Of a stretch of 64,000 nucleotides of DNA, positions 33,520-45,796 are shown in pieces. The notes beneath the pieces are model-generated. The model ran no database searches and had not been told where the DNA came from. It worked only from the letters and a program-made list of their open reading frames with translations. The stretch's first letter is position 1, and each line of letters starts with the position of its first letter. The translations under genes and the position numbers were made by a program. Source of the DNA: Paramecium pentaurelia (Eukaryota > Ciliophora > Oligohymenophorea > Peniculida > Parameciidae); the NCBI GenBank assembly GCA_905183005.1, contig CAJJDO010000114.1, forward strand, positions 279,978 to 343,977, read 5' to 3'.

Positions 33520-34253
33520 TCATTTTTTTCCGTGTTTTTAATCCATAAACTTTTTCAATCTTTCTACAACTTAACCCTGAGCACTAGATGCAAAATTTAC
33601 AGCCTTTGCTGGCAAATTACCTTTTGGATCTCCCCAGGTCATATAAATAACTTATGTACCCTAATATTTTAGATATATAATTACTCCTTCCTTCTCCTCT
33701 AATAACCAACCTCCTAGTTTTAATTCACCTCTAACCTTTCCTTTTACAGGTGGTTTTGATGCTAATTCAATTGATTTACCCACTACCCATAATTTATTTC
33801 CATCTCTATGTCTCTTTTACAAAATAACAAAATCTCTTCCTGAAACCACTATAAACATATCCTTCAATCTTTAATAAAAGACAAGTAAATCATCTCTTAT
33901 TTTTTAGATGAGGGAGGCCTAAAATAATTGTATTGTAAATTAATACTTATTCACACAATTCATCAAATTTTTCAGCATTCTCTACTTAATTAAGAACTTC
34001 CATTATTTATTCAATAGTATAAGGTAAGAAGCCTTCTCCTCTTGAAAAATTAAGACCAGTGTCTTTATCAGGCCTAAGATGGATCTTAAAACCATTCTTA
34101 TCACTATGAAGATCCCATTTATTTTCAGGAGTAAGAGGTAGAATTTGTTAGAATTACTGAATGGCCTCTAAATATATATATTTGAAATGTACAATCAGCA
34201 AGTTAATCATATTGCTAGATTTATTCTGCTGTGAATTACTCTTATTGAATCAT
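33520..34253 (-). CDS. START-domain lipid-binding protein
   Basis: 226 residues; introns of 25 and 28 nt. Starts MIQQEQFTAEQIQQ. START features: GFKIHLRPDKDTGLNFSRGEG, YTIEQIMEVLNQVENAEKFDEL, FYQRLKDMFIVVSGRDFVILQK, LWVVGKSIELASKP, VRGELKLGGWLLEEK, GVIIYLKYQGTQVIYMTWGDPKG, and the C-terminal lid helix AQGQVVERLKKFMD. START domains carry sterols, phospholipids or ceramide. No membrane anchor or additional domain. Confidence 0.82.
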
Positions 34254-35066
34254 AAATTAAATATACAAAATTGATTCATAGTATTTTTCTATTTTAAATT
34301 AAAATAAAAGAATTATTTTATTATATTAAAAATAAACTCACTTAGTTAAGATGTTTTTATTTATTTAACACATTTATTATTACACCTTTAATAGAAAAAT
34401 AATTAATTATGGTAAATAATTTTAATAAAAAAAATATCAAAAATTAAAATAGGTGATTAAATTACTAAAAATTGAAGTAAATGAATATCATTATTGCTTT
34501 AATCACTATGATATATGAAATTGATTTGTTTACTTAAATTAATTAAATACTTTTAATTTAATAAGATAAAAAGAGAAGATTAAAAGAAAAAAATTTTAAT
34601 TATTATTTAACAAAAAACATCCTATTTTTATTTTCTAAATTAGACAATTCTCTTATACAATAAATAACTTAAAAAATAAAATTAATATTTAATATTTTGG
34701 GTAAACAATAGATTTAAACCATATAGTAAAAAGAAAAGAGTTATTAGGTGAAATTGATTAAAATATGAAAAAATGAATAAAATCTTCAATAATATAAAAC
34801 TTTAGATTTTATTTGAGTAGATAAGCGAAAATAGAAGGAATTATAATCATGATAGAGCTTATTAAATAAATTTATATTTAATTTAAATAATCTTCAAAAA
34901 TAGTTTTCTTTTTCTTTTATATGTTTTTAATAAACAAATTTAATTCTCTCTTTTGTCAAAAGGATGTTTTCAAAAAGTCCAGTCAGTCATAATAATAGGA
35001 ATATTTTGAGGCTATTTATATCATTTTGAAATATAATAAATTTGAATATTGAAATATAAGTAATTA
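34254..35066. other. Large AT-rich intergenic region
   Basis: About 810 bp without coding frames; bordered on the right by the tRNA-Lys repeat unit. Confidence 0.55.
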
Positions 35067-35304
35067 AATATATTATAATAATAGAATGAAATATGTATGA
35101 GCTTAATTAATGTAAATAAAAGCAAAGCAATATTTTGTCTATTGAATTAACATAAATGAATTAATTAATTCGCCTTGATAGCTCAGTTGGTAGAGCGGGA
35201 GACTTTTAATCTCTAGGTCCAGGGATCAAGACCCTGTCAGGGTATAACTTTTTTTTTAATTTACATTTTTTATTAATATTTAATTGTTAAATTATAATAT
35301 AAAT
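35067..35304 (+). repeat. Left copy of a 238-bp inverted repeat carrying tRNA-Lys(UUU)
   Basis: Near-identical in reverse complement to 40703-40940; I found one substitution (near 35105) in 238 bp. The copy includes about 105 bp of 5' flank, the tRNA and about 60 bp after it, ending at AATATAAAT. The flanks outside are unrelated. Confidence 0.85.
35172..35244 (+). tRNA. tRNA-Lys (anticodon TTT), left copy
   Basis: 73 nt. Acceptor GCCTTGA/TCAGGGT with G-T pairs; D-stem GCTC/GAGC; anticodon stem GGAGA/TCTCT, loop CTTTTAA giving TTT (decodes AAA); T-arm CAGGG-ATCAAGA-CCCTG, where the first loop base is A instead of T. Followed by a run of nine T (terminator). Identical to the tRNA at 40763-40835. 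Confidence 0.93.
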
Positions 35305-35763
35305 CAGACTTTTTTTATTTAATTTTTTTTAATATTGAATTTTTAAAGGATGTACTACTATGTTATTTATATTATAATAACTATTGATTTGTTTATGTTA
35401 TAATATCATTTTATTAATTTTATTCTGATTCTTTCATTGATTTTATTAATATTTTATCTATTTTATAATTTTCTCTCTTATTTTTGCTGAAGATTAATAG
35501 ATTAAAATATCAATAAAGGTAAGTTATAATAAACAATTCATACTACTTCAAATAAAATAGTTAGTTCAAGGATTAATTAAATTCCTATTATCATTATTTA
35601 TTTTTTTGTAAACATAGTAATTATGAGTTTTGCTTAATTATAATTCTATTAAGTTTATTCAGCCTTACATTTTTTATAACAATACTTAATGTCTATTATA
35701 CTATATTGTAATTATTTTAATTATTATAATTCTTCTTTTTTATATTTAATTATTATATATTAT
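35305..35763. other. AT-rich intergenic region
   Basis: 460 bp between the repeat unit and cytochrome b5. Nothing recognised. Confidence 0.5.
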
Positions 35764-36136
35764 ATGAGTACATATACATGGTAACAAGTTGCCTAAAATA
35801 AAAAAAATGGATGGCTTGTTATAGATGGAATAGTTTATGACCCAACTTTGTATCTTAATTAACATCCTGGTGGTCCTGCAGTTTTATAAAATAGCTTTGG
35901 TAAAGATGCCACAAGAGATTTCAATCAAACTGGTTAAAAATAATATTAAAATTGTAGGTCATACATCAGGAGCACGTTAAATACTAGAAAAATACAAAAT
36001 TGGTATAGTTGATAAAGGATCACCATAAGAATCATGGTAAGTTGGAGGAGGTACACCAGCTAATGCTTAATTATTTGCATTTTTAATTGTAGCCATTGTC
36101 ATAGTTTTTATATTATTGAATGTATTTGCAAAATGA
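35764..36136 (+). CDS. Tail-anchored cytochrome b5
   Basis: 115 residues with one 25-nt intron. Heme-binding domain: MSTYTWQQVAQNKKNGWLVI, YDPTLYLNQHPGGPAVL with the first heme His in HPGG, then FNQTGHTSGARQIL with the second heme His, and KYKIGIV. The C-terminus after a Gly/Pro linker is a single hydrophobic helix FAFLIVAIVIVFILLNVF, so it is tail-anchored, probably in the ER, where it would pass electrons to desaturases and other oxygenases. The stop lies 18 bp from the convergent coiled-coil gene. Confidence 0.9.
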
Positions 36137-36154
36137 TTTAATAATAAAAATACA

Positions 36155-39100
36155 TCATATTTGAATTGTTTATCCTTATTTTAACACTTTACCATTTATT
36201 TTAACACTTAAACTGCAATTAAATATTAATGGTTAATACTCCAAAATCAAAGACTTGGCATCTATATAAAGATATGGAAAATCTATTTATTTCAATAAGT
36301 ATTCATTGTTATTGAAATATAATTTAGCTTAGGAAATTTCATCAAAATCTAAAGATTCAAACTCTATGCAAATACTTTAAGCTAATCTTTAGACTCTTTT
36401 TTGGCAAACTTCTAAATATTTATTATATTCATTAGGGAATACAATTCCTAAGTTAATGAGTTGATTTTAAAATTGCTTTATACTTGGAAATTTACATAAT
36501 TATTAATGAAATCTGATTAATGGTTAAATATTTGTTAATTCATTTTAGATAAGTAATTGATTTGTAAAAGTGTTGGCTAATTCTAGAATAGTTATTTGAT
36601 TAATTTGTATATCTGCTACAGTGTTATCTTAATCAATAATAGTGATAATATTATTTAACAATTCTCTAAATTATTAGAATATTAATCTAAGTTCTGGTTA
36701 ATCTATTATTTAACTAATCTTATCCATATTCTATTTACAATACAAATTATCTTAAATATCAGATCTGTTAATAGGAAACTTTAAGTCTGTTCTTTTTACT
36801 AATTCTTTTGGATTGAAATTGTTTGTATCCTATTTACTTTATTGTAATTTTAATTCAAATAAATTTTAAAAGTCATATTTGATTTTATCTTTCATGAATT
36901 TATCTATAATTTCAAATAATTTATATCTCAAAGCAGAATTATGAACATTACCATCAATAATATTCTTTAATTCTTATAATTTTGTAGAACCACTCAAAAT
37001 ATTCTCAAATTCTTAATATGTTGTAGTTCTACAAAATATATCATCAATATCATAATTTAAGCATTCCATACATACATATAAAAATTAATACACAATTTAC
37101 ATTTAATCATTAATTATTGAAGAGAACTCTCTCTAACTAATGAAATGACATTATTCTATTATATATTCTTTTACTTTTGGATTCCATTATCTAAATAATT
37201 ATTCTAAATTTTCTATTAGTTGCATCTATTGTAATTATTCAATTGCTTAGAAGTATTAATTTGCTTATCTACTAATTTATTCACAATGAACACTAAATTC
37301 ATTTATTTTTTAAATATCAGATGTAATTTATGGCCATTTTAATAAAGTTATTAATTAACCTTTTAATTATTCCTTTATGACAAGATACTATTTCAAAATG
37401 TTAATACATTTGAACAGTTCTGCCTTCCAATTACTTAATTATTTAACAAATTTTGTCTCTTTTGAATATTATTCTGTTAACCCTTATAACTTTTCAGATA
37501 CTTCATCATATCTCTATATTACAATTTATACTCTCTATCTTTCATCTTCTATATTTTCATTCCAATCAAATGTAGGGAATTTAAATTAAAGTAATTATTT
37601 GATAGATTCTACAATATTGGAATCAGCATATTAGAAATAAATTATTTCATAAAAGTCTTTAGCATAAAGTTCCTTAAAATCAACAAAAAATTTAGGTTTT
37701 AAATTTTAAATTATATAATTCTTATATCCAATAAATTCTAATTATTCTAATTCAGCTATCTCCTATCTCAGTTTATTTGTTTCTTGATAATTACATTCTG
37801 CCTTATAAATAAATTATTTTAGTTTCTTTGATTCTTCTAAAGGCACTTAATTTCCTTTTCTCATATAATCAATTTACAATTAATCCATATATGATTTTAT
37901 ATGTTGCACTTATGCAACAATATTATATTTGTTAAATTATTCAAGCTTCTCTACTTCATTAAACTCTTTAATCTTTTTTCCATTAAAATATAATTGTTTA
38001 ATGTCTAACCATACTTTCTTTGCTTCTATGTATATTTATTACTTTGTTTTAATTTATAAATTTTATAAAATTGATTAATTTGGTATCTATTAAATTTACT
38101 TAATCTCTTCATAATAAATCTTAAATTATTTATACAAAGACATCATATCATCAAAAAATTCAGAAAATCCATCAATATTTCTATTTCTCAATTAAACCAA
38201 TCTATCTTAAAATTCTCTTAATTCTTATTTCTTTTCTTAAAACTTTTCCAATTGCCCTTCAATTATCATGAGTTTCTCTGATAAAGATGTTATGCTTAAT
38301 GTATCTGATTCTTAAATCTATGAATGTATTTATCTATCTAAATTGAATACTTCCCTTTCATGAATAAATAATAATAAATTAATTTATTAAGTTATTCTCT
38401 CTCTTACATATTGCAGCTAAGAGTTATATGCATTTTCTAATTTCTATTAATAATTCTCTTATGGTTCAATATAATTTTTTTAACCACCTATCTGTTAAAG
38501 TATACTATTAGTCATATTGATTTAATTTTGTAATTCTAATTTAACATGACTTAATTATTGGTTAAAATGTTATATGTTTGATTGAGCTTATTATTGTTCT
38601 AATTAGGGAGAGGCATATTTATTTTTAGGTGGTTTATTAGCCTATTTTAGTATCCCCAATGACTTTTATAATTCTTCACTCTTAATTACCAATTCATATG
38701 AATATGGTTTAATGATACCCTCATATTAAGATAATTTAGATATAAATGAGTTCTTTAAGATATTCGTTTTGATGTTTAATATTTCTTGTACAATAAGGTT
38801 GGATAATGGAATTTGTAATCTATCATTCTCTAACTGACTTATGAAGTCTTTGTTTTATTAAATTAAATCTCTCCACTCTTCAAATTATTTAGCATAATCA
38901 CTTTCTGTCCAATTATCTGTAATCATTATATTTGAATTCGAATTTGGAAGATTTGATCTTTATTAGATATGCTACTCCTAGGATCCTTAAAAGGGCTTTG
39001 ATTATAGAATATTAGTATCATATGCACTATTCATAAACTAGCTCTATAAAAAATTACCACCTCTAATGTCTGATTAGGCAAGCTATATTCTAGATTATTG

Positions 39101-39372
39101 TTGCTATTTCATTTGTGATTACGATTATTAAAACTCAACTATTATATATTATTAAATATATGAATACGGAATTGCTAATTCTTTAAAAGTTATGAACCAG
39201 TCGTATTATTTATTTATGAAGGCTGATTTTGGGATTCCTATCTAATACTACTTTAACCATAGGCAAAATTATTATTGTTGGATTAATTGAATACTTGATT
39301 GCCTAATGTTCCATTTGATATCAACATATTTGTTGAAAGCCCAATTTGATTTTGATTGATATTATAAGACAT
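36155..39372 (-). CDS. Large coiled-coil protein, unknown
   Basis: About 1062 residues with one 29-nt intron near 39160. N-terminal 120 residues are Asn/Gln/Ser-rich (NQVFNQSNNNNFAYGQSS). The remainder is a long, mostly helical body with heptads (SEKLMIIEGQLEKFQEKKQ, LREFQDRLVQLRNRN, IEAKKVWLDIKQLYFNGKKI, ESKKLKQFIYKAECNYQETN) mixed with aromatic segments, ending LEYQPLIFNCSLSVKINGKV. It resembles cytoskeletal or dynein-associated coiled-coil proteins in composition only; no specific family was recognised. It occupies most of the space between the inverted tRNA-Lys repeats. Plus-strand frames such as 37377-37589 are shadows. Confidence 0.7.
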
Positions 39373-39691
39373 TAATATATTTACTTAGTAAATAATAAAT
39401 TTTCATCACTCTCTTATTCAAAAATGAATTATAATAATAAATATTCACTTCAAATTTCCATCTATTCTTTTGGTTTTAAATCTTTAATTTTCATTTTCTG
39501 TAAGCATTCTCTTATCATTTTCATATCAACCATATATCAGTTGAACTATTTATTATAAATTATGATATTACTTCTCTTCTAATAATTTCTATCTCTTTTC
39601 TATCCTTTCCTATGCTCTAATTAATAAAATTCTTTGTTTTTTTATTCTTACCTTAGTTGAGCTTTAGTTAATAATTTTCATAAATATTCAC

Positions 39692-40018
39692 TCAAAAAAA
39701 TTTACAATTTCTTTTCAATCTATCAATCCTTTTTATTATCTTTACTTTTATTATATTTATATACTTTAACTCTTTTTATTCTTTTTTAAATCTTCCACCA
39801 TTAATTTATACAAATTATAAATTTTCTACTAATATTATTATTGGTATAAAAATTGTTATAACAAGAGATATTATTGTTATATCATTTATTATATATGTAT
39901 TTTAAGCTGCATATAGAAGATTAAATTTAATATTTATCGATTTTAATCCTATTTGATTTTTAATGATTAAACTATATAAAGTAATATGAGGATTAGTCTT
40001 ATTGAATTTATCATTCAT
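39692..40018 (-). CDS. Possible exon of an unresolved minus-strand gene
   Basis: A 108-codon frame from ATG 40018 (MNDKFNKTNPHITLY) contains a hydrophobic stretch (IISLVITIFIPIIILV) and then basic helical sequence (RFKKEQKELKYINIIKVK). It ends at TGA 39692. Further down (39440-39680) another frame reads RIKKQRILLIRAQERIEKRQ, and upstream (40011-40328) a third reads YDNRHTKKKYKRKGMIRIN. Codon content looks coding throughout, but I could not find introns joining the pieces. Either a gene with an exon structure I missed or a decaying gene. Confidence 0.35.
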
Positions 40019-40566
40019 CTATTTATTATATTATGATTAAATGATTACCTTAGCTTTATTTTACCTTATTAGTTTTCAAATTATTTTATCTCTTAATATC
40101 ATTTTTATACATCCCATTATTATAAGTAATGCTTAATTTTTGACAACTCTGATGTTTATTATTTATCCTTATCATTCCTTTTCTTTTATATTTCTTCTTT
40201 GTATGCCTATTGTCATAGCAATTTCTATTTGACTTTAACATCCTCATTCTGAAAATCGATACAAAATATAAACTATATGAATTTCTATTTACTAAATTAT
40301 TTCTTAAGTTTAAATCATTTATTATCAATCAACCCTTTACAAAAATATATGTAAGTTTTCTCTCTTATTAATTTATTTGGTCGTCTCTCAATATTTACCT
40401 ATTTACTTTACTAATGTCCAATTGCTTAAATATGATTTGTAATTGAAACCTATATTTTTACACTACTCCCTTAACATTGAATCTTAGAAAATATTTTATT
40501 CAATTTTCTTCTAAAGAAGTATTATAAAATAGATTTCATTTTAATAAAAATAAAAAAAAAAAATTT

Positions 40567-40640
40567 CGCCCGAACAGGGTCTCGATCCCTGGACCTAGAG
40601 ATTAAGAGTCTCTCGCTCTACCAAGCTGAGCTATCCGGGC
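40567..40640 (-). tRNA. tRNA-Lys (anticodon CTT)
   Basis: 74 nt on the minus strand. Acceptor GCCCGGA/TTCGGGC; D-arm GCTC-AGCTTGGTA-GAGC; anticodon stem AGAGA/TCTCT, loop CTCTTAA giving CTT (decodes AAG); T-arm CAGGG-ATCGAGA-CCCTG. A T-run follows on the transcribed strand. The 5' flank AATTAATTAATTC is the same as that of the tRNA-Lys(UUU) genes. Confidence 0.93.
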
Positions 40641-40702
40641 GAATTAATTAATTCATTAAAGTTAATTTATTAATTGTAAATACTTAATTTGTTATTTACA
40701 AA

Positions 40703-40940
40703 ATTTATATTATAATTTAACAATTAAATATTAATAAAAAATGTAAATTAAAAAAAAAGTTATACCCTGACAGGGTCTTGATCCCTGGACCTAGAGATTA
40801 AAAGTCTCCCGCTCTACCAACTGAGCTATCAAGGCGAATTAATTAATTCATTTATGTTAATTCAATAGACAAAATATTGCTTTGCTTTTATTTACATTAA
40901 TTCAGCTCATACATATTTCATTCTATTATTATAATATATT
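40703..40940 (-). repeat. Right copy of the 238-bp inverted repeat carrying tRNA-Lys(UUU)
   Basis: Reverse complement of 35067-35304 with one substitution. The sequences beyond both ends differ from the left copy. Confidence 0.85.
40763..40835 (-). tRNA. tRNA-Lys (anticodon TTT), right copy
   Basis: 73 nt on the minus strand, identical to the tRNA at 35172-35244, with the same nine-T terminator. Lies 122 bp upstream of tRNA-Lys(CUU) on the same strand. Confidence 0.93.
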
Positions 40941-42226
40941 TTAATTTATTACATTCTGAATGAATTAAATAGTAATCTATTAAAAATGAATTGATATATC
41001 TTATTTTTGATAATCTTTCTATTCATCTTTTGAAATGGTTATTATTTTTATTCAAAAATAGCGTATATAATTGATTGAAATCAAATAAATACATGAGAAA
41101 TTAAAATTTATCAATCATTAGACATAAAGATTATCTTGCTCTTTTAAGGCTAATTATTTAATCTTTGAAATTATTTTTCCTTTGGCAACTATTAAAAATA
41201 AAAGAAATAAACTGAACTTTGTAAATAATTAAGCTTTGAGTCATTATTTTCCTTTCTATAAACTAATCATTTTAGTTTATCATGAAAATGAAATTAAATA
41301 AATAATTCAGCCTAAATTCGTTTACATTAATATTCATTTAATGTTTAGCTGACTAATCATCAGCTGATTTTAACTCCATAAAATTATCAATTATTTATAA
41401 AGTAATAAAATAGAATAATGTAGATGAATAATTTATCTATACTATATAAACTCTATTGATTATATATGAATTGTATAATATTCATTTCTATGTTAAATTT
41501 GATGATATTCTTATATACTGAATAGAAAATTCAATAAAGTTTTGAAAAAAATATTCTTTGGTTTTATAAATAAATTTCAATATCTAAATGTTTTAAATAG
41601 TCTTCATTTACAAATACTCATTTACTATAATTAATTCTTTAAATATTTTAGAATTGTATATATGATATTAATATAAAAAAGAGTTACCAAAATAAAAATC
41701 AAAAATTATAAATGTAAAATTATATATTGAAATAATAGCTACTATGATTTAATTAAAAAAAATTACTTATAGTTAATTGAATAAAACTAGACTAATTAAT
41801 CTGAGAATAAATAATACCCATCTCTTTAATTCTTATGAAAAATCTATTTGATATACTTTTAATATACTTTAAATTGTTATGTATAAGGTATATATCAATC
41901 TATTAGAATATAAACCTAATAAAACTTATTTATTTTATACAATTGATTAATTAATAGGATAATCAAAATAAATTGTTAGGATGAATTAAATAAACTCATA
42001 GTCAATATATAGAAAGTCAATATTTAACATAATTCCAAAATAAATTTTTTAAAATGAATTAAAAAATCCTGAATCGAAAAATAATTAAATAAATTTTTAG
42101 AAATTCATAACAAATTAATTGAAGATTAATTTTGATTATAAGATAAATTAAATTTGAAATGATGTAATATAGTAAAAAATAAATAGTTGGCTATCAGATT
42201 ATGATATAAATTAAATTAAATTATGA
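40941..42226. other. Largest gene-free stretch
   Basis: Nearly 1.3 kb of AT-rich DNA between tRNA-Lys and the EF-hand gene. No coding frame, tRNA or repeat that I can support. Confidence 0.6.
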
Positions 42227-42929
42227 TCACATAGCTGTTTTCTCCCATTTTTCAAAATCTTTAAATCTCACTGTGAAATCAGTATTATTTCTTTTAGCTT
42301 ATGAGAAACTCTAATAAGATTATTATAAAATTAATTATACAGTAATAAAAGATTTGGCATCTTCTCCAGCATTCTCAAATAATTAACAGAAATCATCAAA
42401 TTCTAACTTATCACCTTAGAAATCTCCAAGAAAAGATTCTAAATCTATTTTCAATTCGAATTCCTTTTAGATGATATCAATTATAGTTTATTTTTATACA
42501 TAACCTGATCTATCAGGCTACCCTCCCAAGGCAACAAATGCATCAACTAAAAATAATGAAATTTTAAATACTATATTCCTGAGTTATAGTTTCCTCATCC
42601 TCTAATTATTATTAATAATTCTTCAATTTACAATAAAGATCACATATTTGTTTAAGTTCAAGTTATTTGCCCTCATAAGTTTTTAATTCTTCTTTGAATT
42701 TGGCAATCATCTTTTCATTTGTTAACAACTTCAATTCTAACCCATAATATTATAATTAATAACCTCTCATAATATCATCAACTTCATTTTTGCTAATAAA
42801 ACCAGTTCCTTTAGGATCATATCGTTTAGCTTAAGTCATCAGTTCTGTGATTTCAAGTTGATTAAGGTTGAAGGCACTTTTTATTTATTATATTATATCA
42901 GCTTCAAGTAACAGAGTTTTTCTTTTCAT
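42227..42929 (-). CDS. EF-hand calcium-binding protein
   Basis: 215 residues; introns of 25 and 30 nt. Helix-loop-helix patterns: LMTQAKRYDPKGTGFISKNEVDDIM (first loop D-P-K-G-T-G-F-I-S..E, canonical spacing), ALGGQPDRSGYVQKQTIIDII (D-R-S-G-Y-V), and a degenerate FLGDFQGDKLEFDDFCQLF. The middle is a helical linker (KMIAKFKEELKTYEGKQLEL). Organisation resembles calmodulin-like axonemal proteins, but which one is not certain. It would bind Ca2+ as a sensor. Confidence 0.75.
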
Positions 42930-43133
42930 AAATTATTTTTATATTATTAAAAATTAGATACTAATAAAAAAGAACCTGTATTTATTTATACTTATTGATT
43001 AAGATAAAATTGCATATTCTTTAAGATATATAATTATAGATATTATAAGAAATAAATATTAAATATATTTTGAGTAAGTGGAAAATAAAATATATGCAAT
43101 TCAGCAAAATATATTTATTAACAAATTAAATAC

Positions 43134-43942
43134 TCATGATTTTTTATATTAATAATCATAAGTCTCTTCAAAATTCTTCTTAAACATTGCTTAAATGTGT
43201 TCAATAAACAATTCAAAAGTAGCAAATTTATCTGGCTTGATTATTTCATCCACCTTTATTGCAATCTACGTTGGTCTATATTGAAATTAATTATTCATAA
43301 ATACCCTAAACTTGCATGAAATTTTTTCTCATTAAATGCTTTCTCTATACCCAAAACAATTATTATTTATGTATCTATTTTACGATCATATGCATATTAA
43401 AGCATTCCTGTTTTCATCTTTCCAACCTTATCACTTTCATGCATTCTATGACCTTCTGGATAGACCAATAAATTTGGTCTTGTGGCTTTATCAAATTTGT
43501 TATCAATCCATTTAAAGAAGCTTTTTAATAATATTATATATATTACTTATTTAGATCGTTTCCTCCTCTTCTAAAAAACCAAACTGATTATGTAAACAAT
43601 TATTAGAATATAAATAGCATTGGAAATGCAACTGCTACCATCCATCTTGCTAAGAAATTTGCACTATATTAAGAAACCACGTCATGAATAAAGAAATCTC
43701 CTTATGTTCTATGATTGAAAAGTAACATTGTCTTCAATTCAATAACAAAAGATTACTCTCTTATTTGTTTGCACTTATTGAGAGTTTGGTAAATATCTAA
43801 ATTACAGTCGTAATGTCTTGACAGCTAATCGAGACCAAAACTCTTGTGCCCTCTTAGGCTAAAGTGTCAAAAATGAATAGATCGGTCCAACAACTGATAA
43901 TATGAAGAAGATGTAAATCACAATCCCAAAAAATTTTATCAT
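43134..43942 (-). CDS. 1-acylglycerol-3-phosphate O-acyltransferase (LPLAT family)
   Basis: 242 residues; introns of 25, 26 and 29 nt. Starts with a membrane helix MIKFFGIVIYIFFILSVVG. Motif I is LLFNHRTQGDFFIHD (HX4D catalytic pair), motif II region WFFRRGG, motif III NLLVYPEGHRMHESDK (EGxR), then motif IV-like IIIVLGIEKAF. These are the hallmarks of PlsC/AGPAT enzymes that acylate lysophosphatidic acid or related lysophospholipids at the ER. The C-terminus ends with a charged helix FIEHIQAMFKKNFEETYDY. Confidence 0.88.
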
Positions 43943-44164
43943 TATTTCTTTTTAAAACCATATAATTATTGATTTAAATTAGATTAATAACCAGGAATCC
44001 CTTTTTTAAAACATAAGCAATCATATACTTTCATAATCAAATTTCACATAGAAATACATTCCAATTCTATAATCTATTAGTATTTTTTGAATAATGTGAT
44101 TAGTTTATCAAAATTACTTCTAAATGTATTCAAATAATCATTATTTTTTTATTTTTTCAAATTA

Positions 44165-44704
44165 ATGCTAGAACCTTCTAAAGATTTTTAAGAAAAAGCA
44201 AAGGGAAGATAAAAATTTCAACATTAAGGAAGAACAATTTATGAATGGGATTAAACTTTAGATGATATTAATATATACATAGAGCCTCCAAAGGCTGTAT
44301 TAAAAAAGTATGAAGATTAAGTGAGATAATAATTGAAACCAGGAGAGCAAATGCCAAAATTAGACATTTAAATAAAGGCTGATTGTTTAAAAATTGGAAT
44401 AAAGGGAAATCCTCCATTTATTGATGAACCATTAGTAAAATAATGTGATTCTAGTGAATCATACTGGTTAATAGAGGATGAAGAACTTCACATAATATTG
44501 CAGAAGGCATATAAAGGAGAATTATGGCCAAGTGTGTTTGTTGGACATGGAAAGGTAGATCCATTGACAGAATAGGAATTATAAAAGAAAATGCTTTTAG
44601 AGAGATTTTAGGAAGAACATCCAGGATTTGATTTTTCAGGAGCTTAGGTAAATGGAATGGTACCTAATGCAAGAACGTTTATGGGAGGGATAAAACATAA
44701 TTGA
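44165..44704 (+). CDS. NudC/CS-domain protein
   Basis: 179 residues, intronless. CS (p23-like) domain: YEWDQTLDDINIYIEPP, KLDIQIKADCLKIGIKGNPPFIDEPL, SYWLIEDEELHIILQKAYKGELWPSVF. After it the segment LQKKMLLERFQEEHPGFDFSGAQVNGMVPN is characteristic of the NudC family, which are HSP90 co-chaperones linked to dynein. The stop lies 13 bp before the next gene in tandem. Confidence 0.88.
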
Positions 44705-44717
44705 ATTAAAATTTATT

Positions 44718-45777
44718 ATGAATATATTATAAGAGTACCAATTGCAAGAGTGTTTGGGAAATGGATCTTATGGGATAGTACATAGTGGTGTGAATGTAGA
44801 GAATGGGAAACGAGTGGCTATAAAGATGTTGAGAGAGACATTTGAATCTATGGAAGAGTGTTTGCAATTAAGAGAAGTGAAAGCATTGATGAAATTGAAG
44901 GAGCATCCAAACATTATAAAATTGCTCGACAGTATGCATAAGTGCATGTGTTAGTGCGATACGAGAATAAGCGCCTGTACTTGATCTATGAATATGTGGA
45001 GAACAATGTGTACTAGCTATATACATAGGATAAATTGGATGAGGAAAGGATAAAGCATATTATATTGTAATGTGCAAATGCTTTGCTTCATATTCATCAT
45101 TTAGGATATTTTCATAGGTATGATGGAATATAGTAAAAAGTAAGGGATATAAAACCAGAGAACATTTTGATTTAGAATGATTGTATAAAATTGATAGACT
45201 TCGGCCTTTCTAGGGAAGTCAAGCCACCATTTACCGATTATGTATCAACTCGTTGGTACAGAGTAATGATTAAAGAGATTAAAAGGCTCCTGAAATTCTG
45301 TTGCATTCTACTAGTTATGATGCATAGATCGATATATTTGCATTGGGATGTGTTACCTGTGAATTGTTTTTGGGAAGACCATTATTTGTAGGTGCCTCTG
45401 AGTTAGAATAATTTGATCGAATGTTATAAATATTAGGGTAATAAGATAAGTTAAAATAATTTAGAACTTTTAATAATTAAGATTGGAGTGAAGGAGTTAA
45501 ATTAGTAAATCAATTGGGATTGAAATTGACACATTATCCATAGAAATTATTACATGTAATCAAAGCATCCCCAATGGCTTTAGATTTGATATAAGGAATG
45601 TTAAAATGGAATCCAAAATAAAGATTTACAGCTAAACAAATAACTGAACATTTACTATTTAAATAGTAATAAACAACACCAGAATTTGCTCCTAGAAAAC
45701 TATAAGATCTAGGTTAATAACAATAAGAGTTGAAGAAGTTTACAAATTAAAAACAATAATACTAATCGAAGAAATGA
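44718..45777 (+). CDS. MAK/RCK-type (CMGC) protein kinase
   Basis: 328 residues; introns of 23, 27 and 23 nt, one of which splits the HRD codons. Kinase: YQLQECLGNGSYGIVHSGVN, RVAIKMLRETFESMEECLQLREVKAL, HPNIIKLL, YLIYEYVENNVYQLY, GYFHRDIKPENILIQ, LIDFGLSREVKPPFTDYVSTRWYRAPEILL, FALGCVTCELFLGRPLFVG. The TDY activation motif and the TRWYRAPE segment place it with the MAK/ICK/RCK ciliary kinases that control cilium length. All catalytic residues are present. Short Gln-rich tail. Confidence 0.87.
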
Positions 45778-45796
45778 TTTTATTTTATTTTGATTA

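Noticed and set aside
37377..37589. Plus-strand ORF in the long coiled-coil gene
   Set aside because: Complementary to a helical region of the minus-strand protein; composition (Phe/Tyr/Ser/Leu-rich) is the usual antisense of Lys/Glu/Gln-rich coding.
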